A stretch of 64,000 bases of DNA from positions 64,001 to 128,000 of IMG/VR virus record IMGVR_UViG_3300004151_000006. One strand, written 5' to 3'. This document shows, in pieces, positions 26,144-36,061 of the stretch. The stretch is from a virus. Position numbers and translations under genes: made by a program. The notes below the pieces were generated by a model. That model did not search any database and had not been told where the DNA came from. It saw nothing but the letters and a program-made list of their open reading frames with translations. The stretch's first letter is position 1. Every line of letters starts with the position of its first letter.

Positions 26144-26177
26144 CTGCATGGGGGCCCATCCTTGGGCCCCCATGCAG
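26144..26177. terminator. Bidirectional palindromic terminator
   Basis: A 15-bp stem (CTGCATGGGGGCCCA arm) with loop TCCT stands between the converging MYG1-family gene and the minus-strand chemoreceptor gene; a T-run follows at 26185. Confidence 0.8.
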
Positions 26178-26190
26178 TACTGTGATTATT

Positions 26191-28221
26191 TTATTTTTTC
26201 ATTTCTTGGATCACCATATCTAAAGTCTGGGTTTGATCAGATAAGGTGTGTATAGCTTTTGTAGAATGTTGCATAGCTGTAAGATTTTGTTTAGCTATAT
26301 CTGCTGTAGAGATGATGAGTCTACCTATTTCTTCAGCAGTAGCAGATTGTTCTTCAGCAGCTATAGCAATGGATTGTATTTGACTAGTAGTACCATCAAT
26401 AAGAGTATAGATCTCAGAGAGTGTATCACCACCTATCTTGACACGTTTATCTATTTCATTGATAGCTGAAGCTACTTTCTCAACATAATTAATACTTTTT
26501 AATGTACTATCTTGAACAGTGGTAATGGTGGTTTCAATATCACGTGTAGCTACTTGTGTACGTTCTGCTAACTTTCTTACTTCATCAGCCACTACAGCAA
26601 AACCTTTACCAGCTTCTCCGGCGTGAGAACTTTCGATTGCCGCGTTAAGTGCTAATAAATTAGTCTGATCTGCAATATGTGAAATAGTTTCAATGATCTC
26701 ATTGATACCACCGACTTGATCACCTAATACATGAATATCATTTTTAAGGATGATAGCTAACTCTCGGATACCATTGATTTCACTGATGATAGTTTGAATA
26801 ACAGTAGTTCCATCATGTGCTTTCTGTTTAGCTATAGATGCTGATTCACTAGTGTGACTGCTATTTTTAGCTACTTCTAAGATGGTAGCATTCATTTCTT
26901 CTACTGCTACTGCTGTTTCATCCATCTGAGTAGATTGTGCTTCACTACCACGAGTAGATTGTTCTATTTGTGTGGATAAAGATTCAGTGTGATTAGCTAT
27001 CTCTCTGACTGTAGTGTCTAATTTGATAGCAGCTTGGTGGATACCATCTTTGAGTGCTTGCTCAGCAGCAGCTTTAAGCCGATTGACATCTGTGATATCT
27101 TGGATGAGTTCAATATATCCGATGGTATCACCATGTCTATTTTTGAGTATGGAAGTATCCACCATGTAATCATTTTCTGGTATGCCAGGTATATTGAAAT
27201 GGCATTTTGTATTACCTTGTTTACATTGTTTTACTGCGCAATCAGTTTCATTACAGATGGTAGTACCTAAAGATATACAAGCTTTTCCTATATAAGTTTC
27301 TTTATCAAGATGAAAAGTCTTGAGAGCATGATCATTAAGATATGTGATATATTTTTCATTACTGACTACCATGATAGGAAAACTAATAGAGTTCAATACA
27401 TTTTCATACCAATGAAGTTTATCCACTACTGTATCCAATGCTTTATTGAGATACTTTGATGTTTTACCTATTTCATCATCACTGTTGACCTGGAGCCTTG
27501 TAGTGAAATCACCTTGAGAAAAAATGATAGCTGCATTAAGTATCTTCTTTAAAGGTACACTGATCTTTTGTACAATGAAGATACTGATAGCTATACCAAT
27601 CATAAAAGATAAACCAAGTACAATCAATATAGTATCCATATCACGATTGACAATACGTTGTGTCTCTATCTTAGCTAGTGAAGTAGATTCTTTAGTATCT
27701 TTGATGATAGCTAAGATCTCATTGAACATTTGACCGTTGACACGATTTCCAACAGTATAACAATAATCAAAAGCATTTTGATATAAATCAAGATTATTAA
27801 GATCATTTTCCCATGTATGTATCATATCAAATATCTTATTGTTTTCTCTTTTAGCTTCATCTAAAGTGGTAGTGAATTTCTCCCATAATACCTTTTCTTT
27901 ATATCCTCTGGGTATAGTACTGAGTGTTTTGATTATTTCAGTATATTTATCTCTATGTAATTTGATATCCTCGTATTGTTTAGCTCTTTGTTCTTTAGTG
28001 ATATTTCTTTTAAGCAACATAGTCTGTGCTAACAATATTGATTGAAAATGATAGGGTAAAATATTGAGTGCTTCTAAACTTGGTAGATGTGTTTCTGTGA
28101 TAGTGCTGAGTGATTCCTCTGCATCCTGCATCCCAGTGTATCCTACTATCCCACTAATAGATGAAATACAGATCAGGGCCATAGTACCTATGATCAGTTT
28201 AAGTTTTAAAGAGATGTGCAT
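26191..28221 (-). CDS. Methyl-accepting chemotaxis protein with HAMP and PAS domains, 676 residues
   Basis: The start on the complement follows TATAGGAGGTAGT. TM1 is about residues 7-29, a helical periplasmic sensor about 30-195, TM2 about 198-219, and HAMP about 220-272 (VPLKK ... GDFTTRL ... DDEIG). A PAS domain spans about 275-380 with a Cys cluster (C315, C323, C328, C333, C340), and the signalling domain runs from 381 to the end. The hairpin tip is complete: [21 protein letters not shown] then [13 protein letters not shown]. There is no C-terminal CheR pentapeptide. Architecture and the PAS Cys cluster resemble receptors typical of Desulfovibrio-like bacteria. The gene is AT-rich like the phage, not a recent GC-rich gain. 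It should insert in the inner membrane and couple to host CheW/CheA. Confidence 0.92.
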   Translation of the reverse strand: MHISLKLKLIIGTMALICISSISGIVGYTGMQDAEESLSTITETHLPSLEALNILPYHFQSILLAQTMLLKRNITKEQRAKQYEDIKLHRDKYTEIIKTLSTIPRGYKEKVLWEKFTTTLDEAKRENNKIFDMIHTWENDLNNLDLYQNAFDYCYTVGNRVNGQMFNEILAIIKDTKESTSLAKIETQRIVNRDMDTILIVLGLSFMIGIAISIFIVQKISVPLKKILNAAIIFSQGDFTTRLQVNSDDEIGKTSKYLNKALDTVVDKLHWYENVLNSISFPIMVVSNEKYITYLNDHALKTFHLDKETYIGKACISLGTTICNETDCAVKQCKQGNTKCHFNIPGIPENDYMVDTSILKNRHGDTIGYIELIQDITDVNRLKAAAEQALKDGIHQAAIKLDTTVREIANHTESLSTQIEQSTRGSEAQSTQMDETAVAVEEMNATILEVAKNSSHTSESASIAKQKAHDGTTVIQTIISEINGIRELAIILKNDIHVLGDQVGGINEIIETISHIADQTNLLALNAAIESSHAGEAGKGFAVVADEVRKLAERTQVATRDIETTITTVQDSTLKSINYVEKVASAINEIDKRVKIGGDTLSEIYTLIDGTTSQIQSIAIAAEEQSATAEEIGRLIISTADIAKQNLTAMQHSTKAIHTLSDQTQTLDMVIQEMKK

Positions 28222-28286
28222 ACTACCTCCTATATATGTTGTGTGCGTATAATATCTGAGTCATCAATACATTGAAATCCATGAAT

Positions 28287-28311
28287 ATACAAATATATAT
28301 TACATATAGGA
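28287..28311 (+). promoter_or_regulatory. AT-rich phage promoter box (copy 7)
   Basis: TACAAATATATATTACATATAGG lies about 42 nt before the regulator gene at 28339, in the divergent gap next to the chemoreceptor gene. Confidence 0.6.
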
Positions 28312-28338
28312 TACAACCATTTATTTAGAGAGGTATGT

Positions 28339-28653
28339 ATGTCTGAAAGATCTCGTATTTGTTTTACTGTTGATAGTGATCTGGTAGAGCACATCATCAT
28401 GCGGCTAGAAGCTACCTGGGGAATTAAAAATGCTTCAGTGAATCCCATTTTCTCAGGTACTCATGGTGAGTACCTAAAGATGCTTCGAAAGAAGAAAAAG
28501 ATGACCCAACAACAATTAGCTACACTTTCTGGGGTACATCAAGTGAATATCACAATGATGGAACGTAACAAACGTACTATTGGTTTAAAGAGTTCAATAG
28601 CTTTAGGTGAAGCCCTTGGTGTCAACCCGTTATCATTTCTTATGGAGGAATAG
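28339..28653 (+). CDS. Xre-type helix-turn-helix regulator, 104 residues
   Basis: The C-terminal half is a clear Xre/Cro HTH: YLKMLRKKKKMTQQQLATLSGVHQVNITMMERNKRTIGLKSSIALGEALGV. The N-terminal 40 residues (ICFTVDSDLVEHIIMRLEATWG) are a small alpha/beta extension. The stop abuts the helicase ATG, so the two are translated from one transcript. The regulator could control its own divergent region, including the chemoreceptor gene; no operator repeat was obvious. Confidence 0.85.
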   Translation: MSERSRICFTVDSDLVEHIIMRLEATWGIKNASVNPIFSGTHGEYLKMLRKKKKMTQQQLATLSGVHQVNITMMERNKRTIGLKSSIALGEALGVNPLSFLMEE

Positions 28654-31113
28654 ATGATTTCATTACCTATCGATAAATACTATCCGGAGATCATGGCTTC
28701 TATCAAAGATTATCCGGTGACACTCATTGTGGGTGAGACTGGGTCTGGTAAATCAACTCGTGTTCCTCGGATGTGCATTGAAGATGGTCATTCTTGTATC
28801 ATCACTCAACCCAGACGTTTGGCTGCTATCAATGTGGCTAAGCGTGTGGCAGATGAACTCAATGGTGACTTGGGTGGTGTGGTGGGTTATTCCACCAGAT
28901 ACGAAAAGGAGTATTCAAAATATACTACTTGTTTATTTTGTACTGATGGTCTTGGTCTGGTGAGAGAGATGTTGACTGAACATAAGTTTGACATCCTCAT
29001 CTTAGATGAAGTCCATGAATTTAATTTATCTATTGAAGCCTTGTTGGCTTGGATCAAATATCAGTTGGATCATGGTGAAATGAATCGTAGATATGTACTC
29101 ATGTCAGCCAGTGTAGATGTGATTAAATTTAAAGAATATTTTGGTGAATATCTCCATATTTTAGAGGTTGAAGGTCGTACCTTTCCAGTGATAGATCACT
29201 CTGAAAAATATAGTAGAGTGATCTGTGATGAGCATGATGTATTTAAAGTGGTTGTTAATTTGATACATGAAGAAAAAGATATCCTTATGTTTTTGCCTGG
29301 TAAAAAAGAGATCTCTGATTATAAGCGTAGATTCAATGATGCTGGTTTAAATGCAGAGGTATTAGTGTTACATGGTGATATGACATATAAAGAACAGTGC
29401 TTAGCATTTGGAGAATATGGTAGACCTAGGTTAATCTTATCTACTAATGTGGCACAGACTTCAATTACACCAGATGTTGATGTGGTATTGGATTCTGAAT
29501 TGGAAAAGTGTATATTGATACGTGATGGTGTAGAAGGTCTTTATCTGCAACGTATCTCCAAAGCTGATGTGCAGCAACGAATGGGTCGTGCAGGTAGAAC
29601 CAAAGTGGGTGAATATATTTCATTTATTCAGGTAGCCAATTTAGATGTGGAAAGTTTGGTACAAAATGATTATGCCACACCCGAGATAGAACGGTTGTAT
29701 CTTGATCATGTATATCTTAAATTGTGTGCTGCTGGATTGGATCCGCTTCAGTTGGATTTCTTTCACAATCCCAATATCCGCCAATTGGCAATGGCTAAAA
29801 AAGGTCTTTATCAATTGGGTTGTATCACTTTTGATAGTGAAATTACGGAATTAGGTAAAATACTGGTGAAATATCCACTGGATGCACGTTATGCTAAGAT
29901 CCTTTATTTAGCATCTGAATATGGTGTCTTTGAACCCTGTCTTCAGATCATATGCTGTTTGATGTCAAATGTGAGATATAAATATCCCAGAAGAGATGTT
30001 TCTTCTGATCTTGAAGCATACGGTACATATTTACAATATACAAATAATAAATCTAATGATGAGTTGAAGCGTGCTGAGCTCAATCTTAAAGCACATTATG
30101 GTATGATAGAAATGTACAAACGCATGTTTAAAGATAAAAATATTGAAATCAATAATGATAATACACATGATGATTGGAATAAAATGCATGATACAATTGA
30201 ACGTATCTTCGTATCTTGTATGTTAGATAATTTATGGGCTACAGGTAATATCACATATGGAAATTTTTATCATTTGGATTCATTGAATGTCAAACAGAAT
30301 GTGTGTACTGAAGCAGATATTGTAGGTAGATCAGTTAATAAAAATTATAACAATACACACAATATGGTATGTTGTGTTGGTATCCCCATCGACATTCAAA
30401 TAAAAACTAGATATGGATACAATACTTTAAGACTTTTGAATTTCATTATTCCTTATCGTGATATTTGGATGGAATGGTTCCCTGATAAATTTAAATTGGA
30501 TTTGGAATTTAAAGAGAGTTTCCAATATAATGTGGTGGGGTATCCAATTATGAAATGTGGTAATATTAAATTAGGAAATACTCAATATAGTGGTTTAGAT
30601 TTTCATATTGTAGATAAATGCCCCACAGCATTACAGTACATTAAGTTCTTTAATATGCGCATAGCACAATATTTGAATTCATTTAAAGATGAATATAATG
30701 TAGTCCCTTCAGATAAATCTGTTGAACAATTGAATATACTCATCCTTGGTATGTTGAAAACATATGCACGTTGGAATAATTTTGAAATGTGGGATCCATG
30801 GACTAATCTTAGAATTTATCGTGGTAAACAACCCAATCAATATGGTGAAGTTAACCATTTTGCAGAATATAAAGAATTTACAGATGCTCGAGATGATATT
30901 CCTGAAGTAAAAGTGGATTATAAACAATATATTCCAGTGCCTAAAATGATTCCTAAAAAGGAGGTGCAACTTTGGCATTCTGTTAGTGCTGGAAAAGTAA
31001 TGTGTCCTAAAGGACATGTCATGAAGATGTCAAAAGCATTGGATCATGATCCAACTAAGTTATATTGCCCTATCTGTAAGACTGAGGGCAAGATCACTGG
31101 TCTTGGATCTTGA
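28654..31113 (+). CDS. DEAH-box RNA/DNA helicase (HrpA/HrpB-like), 819 residues
   Basis: Motifs in order: GETGSGKST (I, residues about 26-34), QPRRLAA (Ia), DEVHE (II, about 118-122), SAS (III), STNVAQTSIT (V) and QQRMGRAGRT (VI, about 308-317). These define a DEAH helicase of the HrpA/HrpB group. The HA2-like region follows to about residue 430. The remaining C-terminus is phage-specific and ends in a CPxGH...CPIC zinc-binding pair (about residues 789-812). It is translated directly behind the Xre regulator. A role in host or phage RNA turnover or translation is likely but unproven. Confidence 0.9.
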   Translation: MISLPIDKYYPEIMASIKDYPVTLIVGETGSGKSTRVPRMCIEDGHSCIITQPRRLAAINVAKRVADELNGDLGGVVGYSTRYEKEYSKYTTCLFCTDGLGLVREMLTEHKFDILILDEVHEFNLSIEALLAWIKYQLDHGEMNRRYVLMSASVDVIKFKEYFGEYLHILEVEGRTFPVIDHSEKYSRVICDEHDVFKVVVNLIHEEKDILMFLPGKKEISDYKRRFNDAGLNAEVLVLHGDMTYKEQCLAFGEYGRPRLILSTNVAQTSITPDVDVVLDSELEKCILIRDGVEGLYLQRISKADVQQRMGRAGRTKVGEYISFIQVANLDVESLVQNDYATPEIERLYLDHVYLKLCAAGLDPLQLDFFHNPNIRQLAMAKKGLYQLGCITFDSEITELGKILVKYPLDARYAKILYLASEYGVFEPCLQIICCLMSNVRYKYPRRDVSSDLEAYGTYLQYTNNKSNDELKRAELNLKAHYGMIEMYKRMFKDKNIEINNDNTHDDWNKMHDTIERIFVSCMLDNLWATGNITYGNFYHLDSLNVKQNVCTEADIVGRSVNKNYNNTHNMVCCVGIPIDIQIKTRYGYNTLRLLNFIIPYRDIWMEWFPDKFKLDLEFKESFQYNVVGYPIMKCGNIKLGNTQYSGLDFHIVDKCPTALQYIKFFNMRIAQYLNSFKDEYNVVPSDKSVEQLNILILGMLKTYARWNNFEMWDPWTNLRIYRGKQPNQYGEVNHFAEYKEFTDARDDIPEVKVDYKQYIPVPKMIPKKEVQLWHSVSAGKVMCPKGHVMKMSKALDHDPTKLYCPICKTEGKITGLGS

Positions 31114-31179
31114 TATATCTTTCTATAGGGATCTGAAATAATTCAGATTTCAAACACATCATCACTCAGGAGGATCACC

Positions 31180-31605
31180 ATGGGTAAGAAACTCATCGAC
31201 ATGACGGGGACCAAGACTGAAGACATGAGCATCGAGAACCGGATCACCGTTGGGATGTCCGAAGAGCTCATGCGCATAATGGCTCTGTCCGATGAGGCCA
31301 AGATCACCGTCATCGGTGACCTTGAAATCCTTTCCGATGCCGGGAAGGCTTATTTTAAGAAATACAGTGAAAAACTCGTCAATGACGAGATCTCTGGCAA
31401 GTACTATGCTGCAATGCATGTCACCAAACTGAAAGCTATGGTACCCCGTACCATTGATACCAACTACCGTGAGTACATTAAGTACCTGCGCAAGCTTTGG
31501 CGTCGCCGCAATGAACTTTCCGTCACCAACATCACGTTGGGCGACATCAGCAATACGGTGCTCCAGCAGCTGATGCCGCAAGTGGCGGAACAAGCCCAAG
31601 CCTAA
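31180..31605 (+). CDS. Unknown protein, 141 residues, GC-rich
   Basis: The start follows CAGGAGGATCACC. It is a mostly helical, basic protein (YIKYLRKLWRRRNEL) with codons much richer in C and G than the helicase and terminase genes either side. This may reflect high expression or later acquisition. No family recognised. Confidence 0.7.
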   Translation: MGKKLIDMTGTKTEDMSIENRITVGMSEELMRIMALSDEAKITVIGDLEILSDAGKAYFKKYSEKLVNDEISGKYYAAMHVTKLKAMVPRTIDTNYREYIKYLRKLWRRRNELSVTNITLGDISNTVLQQLMPQVAEQAQA

Positions 31606-31619
31606 AGTTCATTTCACCA

Positions 31620-31657
31620 GAGGAGGATGCATCCCATATGGGATGCATCCTCTCCTC
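31620..31657. terminator. Palindromic terminator
   Basis: A 13-bp stem (GAGGATGCATCCC arm) with loop ATAT, plus outer pairs around a bulge. A run of seven T occurs at 31672-31678. Confidence 0.7.
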
Positions 31658-31667
31658 AAGTGATTTC

Positions 31668-31694
31668 ACTATTTTTTTATATTATGCTATGAAA
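31668..31694 (+). promoter_or_regulatory. Possible AT-rich promoter, variant box
   Basis: TTTTTTTATATTATGCTATG is a weak variant of the recurring box, about 40 nt before the terminase start. Confidence 0.35.
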
Positions 31695-31720
31695 TCTTAA
31701 ATAGAATTGGGGGAATTTAT

Positions 31721-33967
31721 ATGTTGATGTTTGAATCAGATTTTACAAGACCGTTTTCTATTAAGTTGGGCCATGATGTATCTAGGACATTTTATCCTAG
31801 ATATCATGCCAATACAAAAAATGATAGTTTTATAAGAGTATGTATGATATTGAAAAATATGGGCGTAGAAAACCATTTATTCCCTTTAGGTATTTATCAT
31901 CATGAATTATTAGATGTAGATCCAAGATCTAATGATCTCTCAGATGAACAAAGACTCATGATAATGACAGAGATTAAGATTAATCCGTGGTATTATTTTC
32001 GAGAGGTAGTGAGAATCCCCACTACTGGTGGTGAACCAATCCCATACATTTTATCGAGAGCAAACTTAGCTCTTACGTGGTGTTATTACAATGGTATTGA
32101 TGTTGGCTTAGTACAACCTCGTCAAACTGGTAAAACTATTGGTACACAGGCTATCATGTCACATGTTATGTATTTCTTAGGATTTCACTTTGAAATAGCC
32201 ATGCTCACTAAAGATGGTGCCTTAATTAAAGACAACGTAAGACGTCTTCGGGATATTAAAGAAACATTACCAAAATGGATGATACTTAAAAATTACAATG
32301 GTAAAGATGAAGATAATAAAGAAGGACTTTCTTATACTTTTTTAGAAAATATCTATAAAACTTTTACCAATGCTATTGATGATGCAGGTGCTGATAAACT
32401 CGGTCGTGGTATGACTTCTCCCACTCAACATTGGGATGAAATTGCTTTCTTTAGATATATCTGGACAACATTTCCTGCTGCAGTGGCAGCTACTGGTGCT
32501 GCTCGAAAGAATGCTGCTGAACGTGGACTTCCTCATGCTAACATATATACCACTACTGCAGGTAACCCAGATAAAAGATCTGGTAAATTTGCTATGGATC
32601 TTTTTTTAGATTCATGTTTATTCACTGAGAAACTTTATGATTGTAAAGATCTTAATGATCTTCATAATACCGTAATTAAAAATAGTGTCCAAGGTACGAA
32701 GTCTGTCTATTGTGTATATTCACATAGACAATTGGGTTTCACTGATGATTGGCTTAGAGAACAGATTTTACGTACTAAAGCTACACAAGAAAAAGTGGAT
32801 AGAGATTATTTGAATTTATGGAAATCTTCTTCTGATGATGGACCTATTCCACCAGATTTATTAGATAAAATCAATAGAAATGTTATTGAACCCCTGTATA
32901 GTGAAGTGAAAGATAGATACATTCTTAATTGGTATCTCTCTGAACAAATGGTCAATTCTGAAGAATTTAAAAATCGTACGCTTATCGCTGGGCTAGATAG
33001 TTCAGAGATGATAGGTAGAGATTTTACTACATTTGTCATTCTTGATTCGTATGACATGAGTGTAGTTGGTACACTTCGGTGTAATGATTCTAATGTTATT
33101 AATCTTGGTAATCGCATAGCACAGATTATGTTGAAGTATAGAAAGATGATATTAGTACCAGAATGTAAATCTACTGGAGTAGCTATTGTAGATGCTATCA
33201 TCAATGTACTCAAAGAAAATGGTATCAATCCTTGGCAACGTATCTTTAATTTGGCAGTACAAAAGAAAGATGAAAGGGAGTTTGAAAATTTTAATATTCA
33301 TACAGAACCCACTGAAGGTCTTAATAAGAAGTTGTTTGGATTTAGGACTACTGGAGGTACTGGTTTATTTAGTCGTAATATGCTTTATAAATCCACAATG
33401 CTAAAAGCTATATATCTTAACTATTCCCGTGTCCATGATGAGATGCTCATTAAAGAATTCAATGGACTTCGTACTAAAAATGGTAGAATAGATCACAATG
33501 AAGATAGCCATGATGATATGATCATCTCTTATTTATTGGCTTGTTTCTTTATATTCTTTGGTAAGAATCTTCATCATTATGGGATCAAACCAGAACTCTT
33601 TTTACATAAAATTACCAATGATGAAGATGGTGTGGATAAGTATAAAAAACAAGAACAATTGGAAGTTCGTAGTCATATAGCCCAATTAGAACATGCTGTC
33701 AGAAGATCAACTTCGCATCTTGTACGTATGAGTTACGAACGTGAACTCAACGAAATAAAGAGATATCTTGATGATGGGATCATTGATGTAAAACCTATTG
33801 CCACTACTCAGTTTAAACGTGATAGTGAATTGGTGTCTACTTTTAATAAACCCGATACTGAGCAAGCAGTTAACTTATTATCTAGTGTATACACTGCCAA
33901 TAATATGAATACTTCAAAATACCAATATCCTCAATATAGGGTAGGCTATGGTGGCATAGTCAATTGA
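31721..33967 (+). CDS. terL: Terminase large subunit (T4 gp17-like), 748 residues
   Basis: The ATPase has Walker A QPRQTGKT (132-139) and Walker B HWDEIAFF (D239, E240), with a TTTAGN coupling segment (motif III-like). The nuclease domain opens with LIAGLDSSEMIGRDFTTF (D426), continues with LVPECKSTG and ends with DHNEDSHDDMIISYLLA, matching the RNase H-like acidic residues of TerL. It packages DNA into proheads and cuts the concatemer. The length is large, with a charged coil-like C-terminus after the nuclease. The start has only GGGGGAATTTAT upstream; a second Met three codons in is an alternative. Confidence 0.95.
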   Translation: MLMFESDFTRPFSIKLGHDVSRTFYPRYHANTKNDSFIRVCMILKNMGVENHLFPLGIYHHELLDVDPRSNDLSDEQRLMIMTEIKINPWYYFREVVRIPTTGGEPIPYILSRANLALTWCYYNGIDVGLVQPRQTGKTIGTQAIMSHVMYFLGFHFEIAMLTKDGALIKDNVRRLRDIKETLPKWMILKNYNGKDEDNKEGLSYTFLENIYKTFTNAIDDAGADKLGRGMTSPTQHWDEIAFFRYIWTTFPAAVAATGAARKNAAERGLPHANIYTTTAGNPDKRSGKFAMDLFLDSCLFTEKLYDCKDLNDLHNTVIKNSVQGTKSVYCVYSHRQLGFTDDWLREQILRTKATQEKVDRDYLNLWKSSSDDGPIPPDLLDKINRNVIEPLYSEVKDRYILNWYLSEQMVNSEEFKNRTLIAGLDSSEMIGRDFTTFVILDSYDMSVVGTLRCNDSNVINLGNRIAQIMLKYRKMILVPECKSTGVAIVDAIINVLKENGINPWQRIFNLAVQKKDEREFENFNIHTEPTEGLNKKLFGFRTTGGTGLFSRNMLYKSTMLKAIYLNYSRVHDEMLIKEFNGLRTKNGRIDHNEDSHDDMIISYLLACFFIFFGKNLHHYGIKPELFLHKITNDEDGVDKYKKQEQLEVRSHIAQLEHAVRRSTSHLVRMSYERELNEIKRYLDDGIIDVKPIATTQFKRDSELVSTFNKPDTEQAVNLLSSVYTANNMNTSKYQYPQYRVGYGGIVN

Positions 33968-34001
33968 GGATACTAATTATTACTCAGGAGGGATAGATCT
34001 C

Positions 34002-34508
34002 ATGTATAAAGGAAAAGGATATTTATTTGTTGTTTTTAGTGTTATGATGCTCTTGAGTTTTGGTTGTGTGAAAAAGACTGTACCAAATAATAATCCAGCT
34101 AGTTATATTAATGAAGATAAGGCTGTAGTTGAAAAGAGTAATGAAATTAAAGCTACTGTAGATACTACAGTTACTCCCACTGTTGCTGATATCAAAGATC
34201 CGGTTGTACAAGTAGATCAAAAGACTATGGGTGATCTTAAAGCAGGATTTAAATATATCAAAGCTTCTTATACTGCTATTTTAGCTGGGATTGATAAAAT
34301 CAAAAATTATGATATTGGTAAGTATAATACAATCATTGATAAAATTTATCCTTTGATGGTACAACTTGGTGAAGTCATTGATACCTACAGCGATGCACTT
34401 AATAATATGGATGATAATAAAGCACTCACAGCATACAATATTGGGAGACCTCTCATTACCACTATTCTTAAGGTGGGTGGACCCATCTTGATTTCGATGA
34501 TCTTCTGA
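34002..34508 (+). CDS. Lipoprotein, 168 residues
   Basis: The start follows CAGGAGGGATAGATCTC. A basic N-terminus and hydrophobic stretch end in LSFGC (Cys at about 23), a good lipobox. The mature part is Lys/Asp/Val-rich with helices and a hydrophobic C-terminal tail (ILKVGGPILISMIF) that could also touch a membrane. A phage lipoprotein of this size might block superinfection or act in lysis; nothing decides between these. Confidence 0.75.
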   Translation: MYKGKGYLFVVFSVMMLLSFGCVKKTVPNNNPASYINEDKAVVEKSNEIKATVDTTVTPTVADIKDPVVQVDQKTMGDLKAGFKYIKASYTAILAGIDKIKNYDIGKYNTIIDKIYPLMVQLGEVIDTYSDALNNMDDNKALTAYNIGRPLITTILKVGGPILISMIF

Positions 34509-34516
34509 GTCATGAT

Positions 34517-34560
34517 GTGGGATGGTGGGGATCTCCCCACCATCCCACTGTAATTCTTTT
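34517..34560 (+). terminator. Intrinsic terminator
   Basis: A 15-bp stem (GTGGGATGGTGGGGA arm) with a 2-nt loop is followed by TAATTCTTTT. Confidence 0.8.
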
Positions 34561-34564
34561 AAAA

Positions 34565-34594
34565 GGATGTGAGTAGATGCAGCCACTCACATCC
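34565..34594. repeat. Second hairpin in the 34.5-34.7 kb gap
   Basis: GGATGTGAGT (34565-34574) pairs with ACTCACATCC (34585-34594). It lies directly after the terminator above, in a 194-nt gap that carries no gene. It may be part of a small RNA or a tandem terminator. Confidence 0.5.
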
Positions 34595-34742
34595 ACACTG
34601 GACGACAAGACCACCCGGATCAGATCCCACGGAGGAGTGGGGGTATGTCCCTTTTTAATATGCTGCATCATACTTCAAAAGTTCATAGTATATCTCTACT
34701 GACGATACTATAGATGCATTATTGTACAAGGAGAGACTGACG

Positions 34743-36041
34743 ATGTCAGATCAAATAAAGACTGCTTTAGATGGTGCAATTCCAATTACCATGGATAAGC
34801 TCCATGCTGATAAAGTACGTAGATTTTGTTTTATGTTTGAAACTACAGGTACTAATCCAGAGGCTCTCAATACACCATTTTTAGGTGTGACTAAGATCTA
34901 TTTTCTTCCAAGAGATCAAGAAGAATTTCTTGATATATTTCAAGTGACTAATCTACAACTTAATCGATTAAATATAGATAAATTTATGAATTCTATAGTT
35001 GGATCAGATATTAGAAAAATATTATCCAAATTAGATGCTGTTGATACTAGCCGTAAAGTACAATCTGATCCTTTTAATATTTTCATATCTTATTTACTTC
35101 ATTGTACATATAGAAACAATAGTTTGACGTTAGAAGAGAAACAAAATACCATGCTTGCATTGGTGAAGATATTACAGTATAAATTTTTTACTTCATTGGT
35201 GAATCATCGATTTGTATATGGTACTGATCTAGCTACAATGCAAGCGACTATCAATAGTCTTTCTAATAAATTTTCTATAGTTCAATATGGTACTTGGAAA
35301 AAAGTCATGGAAGTCAGAGCTGAAGAACTCACTGCTAAAAATAGTATTCATTTTTCAACTATAGTCAATTACAATGATGATGCTGGTATCTTTTATCTTA
35401 TCACTGACATTCAGACACGTATACGTAATCAAATCAATCTTATCATGGTACAATATCATAAACACAAAGAAGAAAATGACAAAGTCTCTTCATATGGTCT
35501 AGCTGGAAATGATATTGATGGTGAAAAAGTGATTCTTGGGAGTACTTCCACTTTAGATGCCATGACTTCTAACATATCTGCCGAAATACTCAGTGTACAT
35601 CAATTTATTGATATGCAACTCATTGCTAGTACTTGTAAATTATTTCCGGGTTTAAAAGAATATATGTTTAAACAGACTTTAGAAAGATTTAGTGTATTAG
35701 CTTTAGAACAGAGACAGAAGAATGATTTACTTAAAGTAACACATCGTAATAATACTGAACAGTATGTTGGTGCATCTATATTGGTACGTAATATTATTCA
35801 AAAGACATATCGGCATTGTGCACAAAATAAAGTTAATATCAAAGCAAAGATACCAATTTTAATTTGTGCTAAAGATGCCTATAGCAGTTCACGTATCATT
35901 GATCCCGATATATTAGCAGTAAGAAATTCAGTCAGTACTTTTATTGATAGTTGTAATATTACAAGACGTGAAGCTACTAAATCATCACTCAAGATAGCTT
36001 TTATACTATATATAATCATTAAATCCTTTAAATATATCTAG
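34743..36041 (+). CDS. Unknown protein, 432 residues
   Basis: The start at 34743 follows AAGGAGAGACTGACG. It is largely helical with many polar residues and a hydrophobic last 18 residues (KIAFILYIIIKSFKYI), so a C-terminal membrane anchor is possible. No domain recognised. Confidence 0.7.
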   Translation: MSDQIKTALDGAIPITMDKLHADKVRRFCFMFETTGTNPEALNTPFLGVTKIYFLPRDQEEFLDIFQVTNLQLNRLNIDKFMNSIVGSDIRKILSKLDAVDTSRKVQSDPFNIFISYLLHCTYRNNSLTLEEKQNTMLALVKILQYKFFTSLVNHRFVYGTDLATMQATINSLSNKFSIVQYGTWKKVMEVRAEELTAKNSIHFSTIVNYNDDAGIFYLITDIQTRIRNQINLIMVQYHKHKEENDKVSSYGLAGNDIDGEKVILGSTSTLDAMTSNISAEILSVHQFIDMQLIASTCKLFPGLKEYMFKQTLERFSVLALEQRQKNDLLKVTHRNNTEQYVGASILVRNIIQKTYRHCAQNKVNIKAKIPILICAKDAYSSSRIIDPDILAVRNSVSTFIDSCNITRREATKSSLKIAFILYIIIKSFKYI

Positions 36042-36061
36042 GGATCAGGAGGTACCACCAT

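Noticed and set aside
31162-31599. 145-codon minus-strand frame opposite the GC-rich gene at 31180
   Set aside because: Same mirror effect of GC-rich codons; no ribosome site and no coherent product.
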